This document shows, one piece after another, positions 46,397 to 54,293 of a stretch of 64,000 nt of DNA. The notes below the pieces were generated by a model. The model was not told the origin of the DNA and searched no databases. It saw nothing but the letters and a program-made list of their open reading frames with translations. The DNA is from Actinomyces trachealis. GTDB taxonomy: Bacteria > Actinomycetota > Actinomycetes > Actinomycetales > Actinomycetaceae. A program made the position numbers and the translations under genes. The stretch covers positions 310,001 through 374,000 of the forward strand of contig NZ_CP065027.1 in NCBI RefSeq assembly GCF_015711475.1, in the 5' to 3' direction. Position 1 is the first letter of the stretch. Each line of letters begins with the position of its first letter.

Positions 46397-47401
46397 ATGC
46401 GTCATGTGGACATGAAGCAGCCAACCCCACCCGAGCCCGACGCCGTCGCGAAGCTAGCGCGCCGGAACGCCACCGCAACATCTCGGGCTGGCTCTCGGCC
46501 TGAGGCGCGACCAGTGGGACGAGCAGCTTCCCGCACCGCTGGCGCCTCCCGCCCCGTGACCGGGGCGGACCACGGAACCCGCCGGGGCGCGGCCCGTGCC
46601 CCCGAGCCCGGCATCGTGGACCCCGCTTGGACCCGCCTGGCCGTCGCGGGGCTGGTTCCGGTGCTCCTAGCGGTCACCTCCGCCCTGCCTGGCTGGGTCC
46701 GCTCAGCCCTGGTGGTTGTGCTGGTGCTGTTGGCTGCGCAGGGTTGGTCCGCGCTGACCCGCACGCGCCACGACCTGCGCTCAGTGGCCCTGCTGGCTGT
46801 CACCGGTGTGCTGGCCGTCGTCGCCGTGACTGTTTCTGGTGATTTTGGTATGGCTGGGCTGGTTATGGCGCTGTCGGTGTTGGCGGCCTTCGTCGCCCAG
46901 ATGACGCGAGGTGATGGCCGTGAGGAGCTGGTGGAGGACCTGTCTGCTAACGTCACGGGCTGCCTGACGGTGGTGCTTGGTGCTGGTTGGGTAGCGTTGG
47001 AGGAGGGGCTTGCCGACCCGTCGGTGATCGTGCCCTGCGCTGTCTGCCTGCTGCTGGGGGCACTGCTGACCATGCTGGAGGTGCGGGCTCTGGTGCTGGA
47101 GACCTTGACCGTGGTGGTGCCGACTATCGCGGCTGGCATTATGGGTGGAGTCTTGGCGGTCACCGGTTTCTTTGGGCCTGCGCACGTGGCCATGACTGAG
47201 GCCATGCAGACGGCGGCGGCCTGCCTGGTGGTGGGCTTCACCGCAGGCGTGCTGATGGCGGCTGCCAATCGCATCTTGTGGACGCACCGTTGGGTGCCTG
47301 GCGGGCGTGCGGCCGTGGCCAGTGCGGTGGTGCCGGTGCTGGTGACGGGAGCGCCGGCTTATGCCATAGCCCGGCTCATGGGCTCCTTTATTGCCGGTTG
47401 A
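46397..47401 (+). CDS. Polytopic membrane protein of unknown function
   Basis: The 334-aa protein has a basic Arg/Ala/Pro-rich N-terminus of about 70 residues and then about eight hydrophobic segments (from about residue 78 to 330). These include LVMALSVLAAFVAQMTRGDGRE, a charged turn that recurs in actinobacterial membrane proteins of this type. It has no catalytic or transport motif I recognise. ATG 46397 is used; ATG 46412 is an alternative. The gene is divergent from the GlnR-like regulator (83 bp), which could regulate it. An imperfect palindrome with GTGG/CCAC arms lies in that gap (about 46355-46371). Confidence 0.65.
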   Translation: MRHVDMKQPTPPEPDAVAKLARRNATATSRAGSRPEARPVGRAASRTAGASRPVTGADHGTRRGAARAPEPGIVDPAWTRLAVAGLVPVLLAVTSALPGWVRSALVVVLVLLAAQGWSALTRTRHDLRSVALLAVTGVLAVVAVTVSGDFGMAGLVMALSVLAAFVAQMTRGDGREELVEDLSANVTGCLTVVLGAGWVALEEGLADPSVIVPCAVCLLLGALLTMLEVRALVLETLTVVVPTIAAGIMGGVLAVTGFFGPAHVAMTEAMQTAAACLVVGFTAGVLMAAANRILWTHRWVPGGRAAVASAVVPVLVTGAPAYAIARLMGSFIAG

Positions 47402-47509
47402 ACTGGTGTACTGGGGCGCTACAGCGACGGCGTTATCAGGCGGTGCGATGGCTGCGCGGAGCACGCAGGAGCATTGGTTCGTGTCAGTGCCTGCCGATAG
47501 TCTGAGTGC

Positions 47510-48178
47510 ATGGCCTTCACTCTTGACACGGACCTGCCCCCGGAGATTTATCCGTTTGCCTGGCTGATCGGTGCCTGGCGTGGCTACGGCATCCTCACCT
47601 ATGGGGAGGCCGTGCCAGAGCAGGCCGTCTACCAGGAGATGGTCTTTGACCATGACGGTGGCCCCTACATGCGCCAGACCACCACCATCTGGACGGTTGA
47701 CGCCACCCGCTCAGAGAACTTGGACTTCGAGATGCCGGGCCTGGAGGGTGCGAGCAAGCTGGCACGCGCCCAGATCTGGTCTACGGAGACGGCCTACTGG
47801 CGGCCCGTCGGGCAGAGGCAGCCTGACGTGGACGACACCGACACCAAAACCCCCATCACCTCCCTGGAACTCGTGACTGCGGACCCGGCTGGGCATGTGG
47901 CCGTGTGGGAAGGATGGATCCAGGGGCCGCGCGCCCAGGTGGGCACACAGGCTGTAGGCCGTGCTCGCACTGCTGCACAGGTGCGGGAGATGACACGCAT
48001 GTTCGGGCTCGTGGCCGGGGACCTCATGTGGACGCAGGACATGGCGGCCTTCGGTACGGAGGAGCTGACCACCTACGCTTCGGGTCGCCTGGGCCGGGTG
48101 GAGGACGCTGAGGCTGGGGCTACCGGGGACAGCTTTGGGGCGGCTGGGGTTGGGGCGGGCACTGCCCCGAGTATCTGA
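47510..48178 (+). CDS. Nitrobindin/FABP-like heme-binding protein
   Basis: The 222-aa beta-barrel protein has the diagnostic N-terminal motif GAWRGYG (GxWxGxG), preceded by PFAWLI, as in nitrobindins (DUF1794, THAP4-like domain). The mid-protein strands YMRQTTTIWT and the C-terminal MTRMFGLVAGDLMWTQDMAAFG also match. Family members bind heme and can isomerise peroxynitrite. The core domain ends near residue 200, followed by a Gly-rich tail. ATG 47510. It shares a TGATG overlap with ygfZ, so expression is coupled; this gene pair is common in actinobacteria. Confidence 0.85.
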   Translation: MAFTLDTDLPPEIYPFAWLIGAWRGYGILTYGEAVPEQAVYQEMVFDHDGGPYMRQTTTIWTVDATRSENLDFEMPGLEGASKLARAQIWSTETAYWRPVGQRQPDVDDTDTKTPITSLELVTADPAGHVAVWEGWIQGPRAQVGTQAVGRARTAAQVREMTRMFGLVAGDLMWTQDMAAFGTEELTTYASGRLGRVEDAEAGATGDSFGAAGVGAGTAPSI

Positions 48179-49551
48179 TGCATCGCTCACCCCTGTTAAA
48201 ATGGCCCAGAGCCGTCGCTGCGCCTGGTGCGCAGGAGGCGGCGGACGTGGCGCAGGCGGAGGCCGCTGACGGTGCTGCTTCCCGGTCAGCACGCGCGCAA
48301 ATTCTGGTTGACGCCACCGTCCCGGCGCACTTTGGCTCCCCGCTGCGTGAGCAGGCGGCGCTGCTGGAGGGGCGTGCGGTTACCGCCCTAGCCCGCGACG
48401 TCGTCGCCGTGACTGGTCCCGACCGCCTGAGCTGGCTCACCACCTTGAGCAGCCAGGTGCACACCGCGCTCGGCCCGGCACACCCGGGTGTGGAAGCCCT
48501 GATCCTGGACGCCCAGGGGCGGATCCGTCACGCCTACGCCGCCCTGGACGACGGTGCCACCACCTACCTGCTCACCGAGGCCGGGCGGGGGCCGACTCTG
48601 GCCGAGTTCCTGGACACCATGCGCTTCATGTTGCGCGTGGAGGTCACCCTCCGCGAGGACCTGGCTGTGCTGGGCGCCATGGGGCAGGGGCGGCAGGCCC
48701 TGGAGGCTGCGGTGCGTGAGGCTGGGGCCTTGCTTGGCACTTGGCGGGACCCGTGGCCGGGCGTCGTTGCGGGCGGCACTGCCTACGACGTCGGCCTGGG
48801 CAGCGCCCAACGTCCCTTCAAACATCCCGGCGCTGGTTGGGCTGCGGGCCTGGTGCTGCTGCCCCTGGACGCCGTGCGCGAGGCGGCGCGGGCATTCTTG
48901 AGCGGCGCTGGAGCGGTGCCAGGTGGCGTGCGCGCTGACACGGCTGTTGGTGGGGAGTCATTATCGCCACGACCTACGGCGTCGAATACGGGCAAGTGCT
49001 GCCTGGCGGGAGCGCTAGCCTGGGAGGCGCTGCGGGTGGAGGCGGGGCGGCCCCGGCTGGCCCGCGAGGTTGATGAGCGTGCCATCCCCAATGAGCTGGA
49101 CTGGCTGCGCACAGCCGTGCACGTCTCTAAGGGCTGTTATCCCGGGCAAGAGACCGTGGCCCGCACCCTAAACCTGGGGCGGCCGCCGCGACGCCTTAGC
49201 ATCTTGCAGCTCGATGGCCTCAGTGGCGAGCTACCCGCACTGGGGGCCGTCGTGCGCCTAGAGAGGCGCCCCGTCGGCACCGTCACCAGCGTGGCCCAAC
49301 ATCACGAACTCGGGCCGATCGCCTTGGCTTTGCTGCGCCGCAACACGCCGGTGGACGCCAATTTGGCGGTAGAGGTGTCAGAGGAAGGTGCGGCGTCAGG
49401 CGTGGGCGCCGGTGGTGTGACTGTGCCGGTGGTGTCCGCCGCGCAAGAGCCGTTGGTCTCCCCGGAGGGCAAAGCCAGGGTCTCTCCACAGGGGCGGCCC
49501 GGCGCGGGGTTGCGTCCGATGGTCGCCCCGCGCCCCGGACTGCTGCACTGA
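48178..49551 (+). CDS. ygfZ: YgfZ/GcvT-domain Fe-S cluster protein
   Basis: The 457-aa folate-binding YgfZ-family protein has an N-terminal region with the typical VTGPDRLSWLTTLSSQ and ILDAQGRIRH segments. The signature motif is KGCYPGQETVAR near residue 320 (KGCYxGQE), and the family's C-terminal barrel follows. The protein helps maintain or assemble 4Fe-4S enzymes, probably using tetrahydrofolate. Start ATG 48178 overlaps the nitrobindin stop. The length exceeds the usual 330-380 because of a 40-residue N-terminal extension and a Gly-rich tail. Confidence 0.9.
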   Translation: MHRSPLLKWPRAVAAPGAQEAADVAQAEAADGAASRSARAQILVDATVPAHFGSPLREQAALLEGRAVTALARDVVAVTGPDRLSWLTTLSSQVHTALGPAHPGVEALILDAQGRIRHAYAALDDGATTYLLTEAGRGPTLAEFLDTMRFMLRVEVTLREDLAVLGAMGQGRQALEAAVREAGALLGTWRDPWPGVVAGGTAYDVGLGSAQRPFKHPGAGWAAGLVLLPLDAVREAARAFLSGAGAVPGGVRADTAVGGESLSPRPTASNTGKCCLAGALAWEALRVEAGRPRLAREVDERAIPNELDWLRTAVHVSKGCYPGQETVARTLNLGRPPRRLSILQLDGLSGELPALGAVVRLERRPVGTVTSVAQHHELGPIALALLRRNTPVDANLAVEVSEEGAASGVGAGGVTVPVVSAAQEPLVSPEGKARVSPQGRPGAGLRPMVAPRPGLLH

Positions 49552-49635
49552 ACCAGGCTTACGCCGTCAGCCGGGGCTGTGGTGTGTCCGGGACCTCCCT
49601 GTCCGGCCAGCGGGCACGACCGATAGAGTGGGTGC

Positions 49636-50016
49636 GTGAGCATCCTCAACCTCATTGCCTATTGGGTCGCCACACTGGTCGGCTACATCTGGGTCGGTAC
49701 TGGCTTGGTAGCGACCGGTCTGGGCTTGTGGGCGCTGGTTGACGCCGCCATGCGCCCCGCCGCGCATTATGTGGCTGCTGACAAGAAGACTAAGACCTTT
49801 TGGGTGGCGCTCACCGCAGCTGGCCTGGCGGTCTGTGTGCTGACGGGTTTCGGTTCCATGTTCGGGCTGCTTGGATGCGTTGCCTCCGCTGTCTACCTGA
49901 CCGACGTGCGCCCCGCGCTACAGTTCTATGCTCCGGTGAAAGTGCGCGGGTCGATCCGCCCGATTCGCCGTGACGGTAGCGGTTACGGCAACGACGACCG
50001 TGGTTGGCGGCGCTGA
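49636..50016 (+). CDS. DUF2516 membrane protein
   Basis: The 126-aa actinobacterial DUF2516-family protein has helices at about residues 13-38 and 53-72 plus a further hydrophobic stretch near 74-88, then a basic tail. The motif [24 protein letters not shown] between helices and the ALQFYAPVK end are typical. GTG 49636. It overlaps the dtd start by one base (TGATG), so they are translated together. The role is unknown. Confidence 0.82.
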   Translation: MSILNLIAYWVATLVGYIWVGTGLVATGLGLWALVDAAMRPAAHYVAADKKTKTFWVALTAAGLAVCVLTGFGSMFGLLGCVASAVYLTDVRPALQFYAPVKVRGSIRPIRRDGSGYGNDDRGWRR

Positions 50017-50474
50017 TGCGCGCCGTCCTGCAGCGGGTCAACCGGGCTGCCGTACTGGTTGACGGTGAGGTGGTTGGCCAGATCACCCGCCCTGGCCTGT
50101 TGGCGCTAGTTGGTGTGACTCACGACGACGGCCCCGCCCAGGTGGGGACGGTGGCGCGCAAGATTGCGGAGCTGCGGCTTTTCGACGGGCCGGGCCCGGA
50201 CGGGGGCCAGCCTGGACATGAGGTCTCGGTGTCCGACCTGGGTGCTCCGGTAATGGTGGTCTCCCAGTTCACTCTATATGCGGACGTGCGCAAAGGGCGC
50301 CGCCCCTCCTGGAACCAGGCCGCCCCCGGACCAGTGGCTGAGCCCCTGGTGGAGTTGGTGGTCGCCGCTCTGCGCCAGCGGGGCCTGGAGGTGGCGACCG
50401 GTCGTTTCGGCGCCGACATGCGCATAGACATGGAGGCCGACGGGCCGGTGACGGTCCTGGTGGAGGCCTCCTGA
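50016..50474 (+). CDS. dtd: D-aminoacyl-tRNA deacylase
   Basis: The 152-aa proofreading enzyme removes D-amino acids (and Gly) mischarged on tRNA. It begins [13 protein letters not shown] as expected. It shows [18 protein letters not shown], which contains the substrate-pocket Ser-Gln-Phe-Thr motif, and near the C-terminus [12 protein letters not shown] with the Gly-Pro motif that ensures chiral proofreading. The length matches the family. The ATG at 50016 coincides with the DUF2516 stop. The upstream in-frame ATG at 50004 is ignored. Confidence 0.96.
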   Translation: MRAVLQRVNRAAVLVDGEVVGQITRPGLLALVGVTHDDGPAQVGTVARKIAELRLFDGPGPDGGQPGHEVSVSDLGAPVMVVSQFTLYADVRKGRRPSWNQAAPGPVAEPLVELVVAALRQRGLEVATGRFGADMRIDMEADGPVTVLVEAS

Positions 50475-50478
50475 GCTG

Positions 50479-50886
50479 GTGAGCGTACGTCACTGGCTCC
50501 CGCCTGTTGCCCTGGCCTGTAGCGGTGCCGTCTACCTGGTTGCGCGTCTGCGCCCGCGTGGCGACGACGCCGAGCCCCTGCCTGGTGACGAGCTTCCTTC
50601 TTCCCGGGGCCATGGTTATAGACCCACGAGACCGTGTTGTATGGCCCCGGCTGAGGCCGTCTGGCCGTGGCTCGTCCAGATGGGGTACGGGCGCGGCGGC
50701 TTCTACACCTTCGACCTGCTTGAGCGTCTTGCTGGTGTAGGGATCGTCAACGCTAAGGCGATCAACCCGGACTGGCAGGACCTTTCCGTAGGTGACTGCG
50801 TGCACCTTGCTGAGGAGGTGGGTCTCGCCGTCGCCCGGCTGGAGCCCGGCCGCGCACCTCCGCCGCCGCACCCGGGCTTGAGCTAA
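50479..50886 (+). CDS. Truncated SRPBCC-like protein
   Basis: The 135-aa protein has one N-terminal hydrophobic helix (about residues 7-22), then the start of an SRPBCC/START-like domain (APAEAVWPWLVQMGYGRGG, FYTFDLLERL, then INPDWQDLSVGDCVHL). Relatives continue for about 80 further residues after the 'LEPGRAL' position; here it ends PPPPHPGLS. The gene therefore appears 3'-truncated. GTG 50479 lies 4 bp after the dtd stop. Confidence 0.5.
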   Translation: MSVRHWLPPVALACSGAVYLVARLRPRGDDAEPLPGDELPSSRGHGYRPTRPCCMAPAEAVWPWLVQMGYGRGGFYTFDLLERLAGVGIVNAKAINPDWQDLSVGDCVHLAEEVGLAVARLEPGRAPPPPHPGLS

Positions 50887-50896
50887 CTAGGCTCAA
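50878..50896. repeat. Inverted repeat between the SRPBCC gene and clpC
   Basis: TTGAGC (50878-50883) / GCTCAA (50891-50896) with a 7-nt spacer that contains the SRPBCC stop codon. It is either a weak terminator or an operator in the clpC upstream region. Confidence 0.35.
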
Positions 50897-51040
50897 CCCT
50901 GACTCACGCCCACTGCGAACAGCGGCATGGTCTAAACACCCCCACGGTTAGCCTAGGCAGCACGTGCTTAGCGGGTGCTTGGGCTCCCCAAGAGCCCTCC
51001 CCTACCCGTCCCACGGACCCCACGTGCCGAGGAGAATCCA

Positions 51041-53668
51041 GTGTTTGAACGCTTTACGGACCGCGCCCGCCGAGTAGTCGTCTTGGCCCAGGACGAGGCG
51101 CGCGCGCTGAGCCACAACTACATTGGCACAGAGCACCTCCTGCTTGGTCTCATCCACGAGGGGGAGGGCGTAGCCGCCAAGGCCCTAGAGTCCATGGACA
51201 TTTCCCTGGACGCCACCCGCGCCCAGGTCATCGAGATCATCGGTGAGGGGCAGTCGGCCCCCACCGGCCACATTCCCTTCACCCCGCGCGCCAAGAAGGT
51301 GCTGGAACTTTCCCTGCGGGAGGCCCTACAGCTCTCCCACAACTACATCGGCACGGAGCACATCCTGCTGGGCCTGCTGCGCGAGGGGGAGGGGGTGGCT
51401 GCCCAGGTCCTGACCAACCTGGGGGCGGACCTGTCCTCCGTCCGTCAGACCGTCATGCAGATGCTCTCCGGCTACGAGGGCAAGGAGACGGTTAATGCGG
51501 GCGGTCCCTCCAAGGAGGGCACCCCCTCTGGGTCTGCGATTCTGGACCAGTTCGGCCGCAACCTGACTGCCGCCGCCCGTGAGGGCAAGCTGGACCCAGT
51601 CATTGGCCGTTTTGAGGAGCGGGAACGGGTCATGCAGATCCTTTCCCGGCGCACCAAGAACAACCCGGTGCTGATTGGTGAGCCTGGTGTGGGCAAGACC
51701 GCTGTTGTCGAAGGGCTGGCGCAGGCGATCGTCCACGGTGATGTCCCTGAGACGCTGCGCGACAAGCACCTGTACTCCCTGGACATGGGTTCCCTGGTGG
51801 CAGGCTCCCGCTACCGCGGCGACTTTGAGGAGCGGCTCAAGAAGGTGCTCAAGGAGGTGCGCACCCGCGGCGACATCATCCTGTTCATTGACGAGATCCA
51901 CACCCTGGTGGGTGCTGGTGCCGCCGAGGGGGCGGTGGACGCCGCCAGCATCCTCAAGCCCATGCTGGCCCGTGGGGAGCTGCAGACGATCGGCGCCACC
52001 ACCCTGGAGGAGTACCGCAAGATTGAGAAGGACGCGGCCCTGGAGCGCCGCTTCCAGCCGGTGACCGTAGAACAACCCACTATCGAGGAGACCATCGCGA
52101 TCCTCAAGGGATTGCGCGACCGTTACGAGGCTTTCCACCGGGTGGTGATCACCGACGAGGCTATTGAGGCCGCCGCCAAGCTCGCGGACCGCTACGTCAA
52201 CGACCGTTTCCTGCCGGACAAGGCCATCGACTTGATCGACGAGGCCGGGGCCCGCCTACGTATCCGCCGCATGACCGCCCCGCCAGAGCTGCGGGAGATC
52301 GACGACCAGATCGCCGCCGTCAAGCGGGAGAAAGAGTCCGCGATCGATGACCAGGATTTCGAGCGCGCCGCCGCCCTGCGTGACGACGAGCACCGCCTGG
52401 CTGAGCAGCGTGCCGCCAAGGAGAAGGCCTGGAAGGACGGGGACCTGGACCAGGTCGCCGAGGTGGGCGAGAACCTGATTGCCGAGGTGTTGGCCATGAG
52501 CACCGGCATCCCGGTGGTCAAACTGACTGAGGCAGAGTCCGCCAAGCTGCTGAACATGGAGGCTGAGCTACATAAGCGGATCATCGGCCAGGACAAGGCT
52601 ATTGAGGCCCTGTCCAAGTCGATCCGCCGCACCCGCGCGGGTTTGAAGGACCCCAAGCGTCCCGGTGGCTCTTTCATCTTCGCTGGCCCTACCGGCGTCG
52701 GTAAGACTGAGCTGGCCAAGGCCTTAGCTGAGTTCCTATTTGACGACGAGGCTGCGCTCATCCAGCTGGACATGTCTGAGTTCGCGGAGAAGCACACCGT
52801 CTCCAGGCTCTTCGGTGCGCCCCCTGGTTACGTCGGTTATGACGAGGGCGGTCAGCTGACTGAGAAGGTGCGCCGCCGCCCCTTCTCCGTGGTGCTTTTT
52901 GACGAGGTGGAGAAGGCGCACCCGGACATTTTCAACTCGCTGTTGCAGATCCTGGAGGACGGTCACCTGTCTGACGCCCAGGGCCGCGTGGTGGATTTCA
53001 AGAACACTGTGATCATCATGACCACGAACCTTGGTTCCAAGGACATCGGCAAGTCGGTGGCCACCGGCTTCCAGTCCTCCCAGGGCGGGACCATGGACTA
53101 CGAGGAGATGAAGAACCACGTTAACCGCGAACTGAAGCAGCAGTTCCGGCCCGAGTTCCTCAACCGTGTGGATGAGCTGATCGTCTTCCCGCAGCTGACC
53201 AAGCCGGAGGTGCGTCAGATCGTCGATTTGATGATCGCCCGCCTGGACAAGCGTCTGTCCGAGCAGGACATGACCATCGCCTTGACCGACGCCGCTAAGG
53301 AGCTGCTGGCCGAGCGCGGCTTCGATCCGGTGCTCGGTGCCCGCCCGCTGCGCCGCGCTATTCAGCGCGACATTGAGGATGCCCTGAGTGAGAAGATCCT
53401 TTTCGGGGAGATCGAGCGCGGGCAGAAGGTCATGGTTGATGCCCAGGGTGAGGGCCTGTTGGGGGAGTTCACCTTCCGCGGCGAGCCTTGGACGGACCGC
53501 ATGAAGGCCGACGACGCCGCCGTCGCTGCCGCTGAAGCCACGGTCGCTGCCGTGGACGAGGCCCAGGGTGGCACAGTTGGTGCTGTGCTTGGTGGCGACG
53601 CCGAGGGTGGTGCTGACGGAGCTACTGACGCTGCTGTTGGTGACGACGCCATTGTCCGCGAGACCTGA
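51041..53668 (+). CDS. clpC: ATP-dependent Clp protease ATPase subunit ClpC
   Basis: The 875-aa AAA+ unfoldase pairs with ClpP. It has an N-terminal double Clp_N repeat ([20 protein letters not shown] and twice [13 protein letters not shown]). The first AAA domain has Walker [11 protein letters not shown] and Walker [15 protein letters not shown]-like coiled coil follows (about residues 420-460). The second AAA domain has [10 protein letters not shown] and [13 protein letters not shown]. An Ala/Asp/Gly-rich tail of about 55 residues ends the protein. GTG 51041 with AGGAG 7 nt upstream defines the start; the frame is open to 50975. It is monocistronic with a hairpin after the stop. Confidence 0.97.
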   Translation: MFERFTDRARRVVVLAQDEARALSHNYIGTEHLLLGLIHEGEGVAAKALESMDISLDATRAQVIEIIGEGQSAPTGHIPFTPRAKKVLELSLREALQLSHNYIGTEHILLGLLREGEGVAAQVLTNLGADLSSVRQTVMQMLSGYEGKETVNAGGPSKEGTPSGSAILDQFGRNLTAAAREGKLDPVIGRFEERERVMQILSRRTKNNPVLIGEPGVGKTAVVEGLAQAIVHGDVPETLRDKHLYSLDMGSLVAGSRYRGDFEERLKKVLKEVRTRGDIILFIDEIHTLVGAGAAEGAVDAASILKPMLARGELQTIGATTLEEYRKIEKDAALERRFQPVTVEQPTIEETIAILKGLRDRYEAFHRVVITDEAIEAAAKLADRYVNDRFLPDKAIDLIDEAGARLRIRRMTAPPELREIDDQIAAVKREKESAIDDQDFERAAALRDDEHRLAEQRAAKEKAWKDGDLDQVAEVGENLIAEVLAMSTGIPVVKLTEAESAKLLNMEAELHKRIIGQDKAIEALSKSIRRTRAGLKDPKRPGGSFIFAGPTGVGKTELAKALAEFLFDDEAALIQLDMSEFAEKHTVSRLFGAPPGYVGYDEGGQLTEKVRRRPFSVVLFDEVEKAHPDIFNSLLQILEDGHLSDAQGRVVDFKNTVIIMTTNLGSKDIGKSVATGFQSSQGGTMDYEEMKNHVNRELKQQFRPEFLNRVDELIVFPQLTKPEVRQIVDLMIARLDKRLSEQDMTIALTDAAKELLAERGFDPVLGARPLRRAIQRDIEDALSEKILFGEIERGQKVMVDAQGEGLLGEFTFRGEPWTDRMKADDAAVAAAEATVAAVDEAQGGTVGAVLGGDAEGGADGATDAAVGDDAIVRET

Positions 53669-53729
53669 ATACATGGTTCGCGAGGTCTATAAGGGCCACC
53701 GAAGCTCCCGTGGATAACGGGGTTTCGGC

Positions 53730-53767
53730 GACGCCGGGTGTGGGGCTTTTAGCCTTGCCCCGGCGTC
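53730..53767 (+). terminator. clpC terminator hairpin
   Basis: GACGCCGGG (53730-53738) / CCCGGCGTC (53759-53767), with an inner GGGGC / GCCTT-GCCCC pairing around a CTTTTAG loop. It lies 62 bp after the clpC stop. Confidence 0.6.
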
Positions 53768-54001
53768 TCCCTATCCCGACGGAGGCCTTAGCGTCGTATG
53801 CCCTGTGCTGCTGCCAGCACCAGCCTTGACCAGCCTTTCCGGTGATCAAAGCGATGACGTGGATTCCTTCCTCCCTGTCCTAGGGTGGGCGAGTGTGCTG
53901 CATCGCAGTGGGTCCCTATCGGTTTCCCGCTGCACTGTTGAGACGGGAGCGTGAAACGGATACCTGGCGGTAGCCAGGTTGTTAGGGTGCGGGAGCGCGT
54001 G

Positions 54002-54027
54002 GGTGTCCACGCGGCGGACATCACCGG
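54002..54027 (-). repeat. 26-bp intergenic repeat, copy B
   Basis: Reverse-complement copy of 29794-29819, identical over 20 nt and 25 of 26 overall, with the TGTCC-N7-GGACA palindrome. Confidence 0.6.
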
Positions 54028-54040
54028 TGGCTGAACCTGT

Positions 54041-54111
54041 CCGACACCTCACCCCGTTCCCGACACCTCAGTTGCTGCAACCAGGGTGTCGCAAATGGAC
54101 TCGGGTGTCGG
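54041..54111. promoter_or_regulatory. Nested inverted repeats upstream of ppdK
   Basis: Two direct copies of CCGACACC (54041-54048 and 54060-54067) are mirrored by GGTGTCG (54085-54091) and GGTGTCGG (54104-54111). The palindrome GTTGCTGCAAC (54071-54081) sits in the centre. RNA or DNA could form two alternative nested hairpins. It lies about 180 bp upstream of ppdK. Confidence 0.5.
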
Positions 54112-54293
54112 TGTTGTCCTGAAGCCACCGTGCTGGTCCGGGCCCATCAGGCCTGGTGGGCACCTGTGGGTGAGACAAAGCGGGCCGCAAACCTTTTGGT
54201 ACTAGGACCTCTGTCACATACAGTGGTCCTGTGGGTGCCCCAGCGGCGCCATCCTGCCTGTTCCAACCAGCCGATGAGCAGAAAGGGGCAACG

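Larger units (their letters stand above)
53669..54293. other. 625-bp intergenic region between clpC and ppdK
   Basis: No gene is supported. It contains the clpC terminator (53730-53767), a small CCTGG/CCAGG hairpin near 53963-53979, copy B of the 26-bp repeat (54002-54027), and the nested inverted repeats at 54041-54111. AAAGGGG, the ppdK ribosome binding site, lies at its end. Confidence 0.6.
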
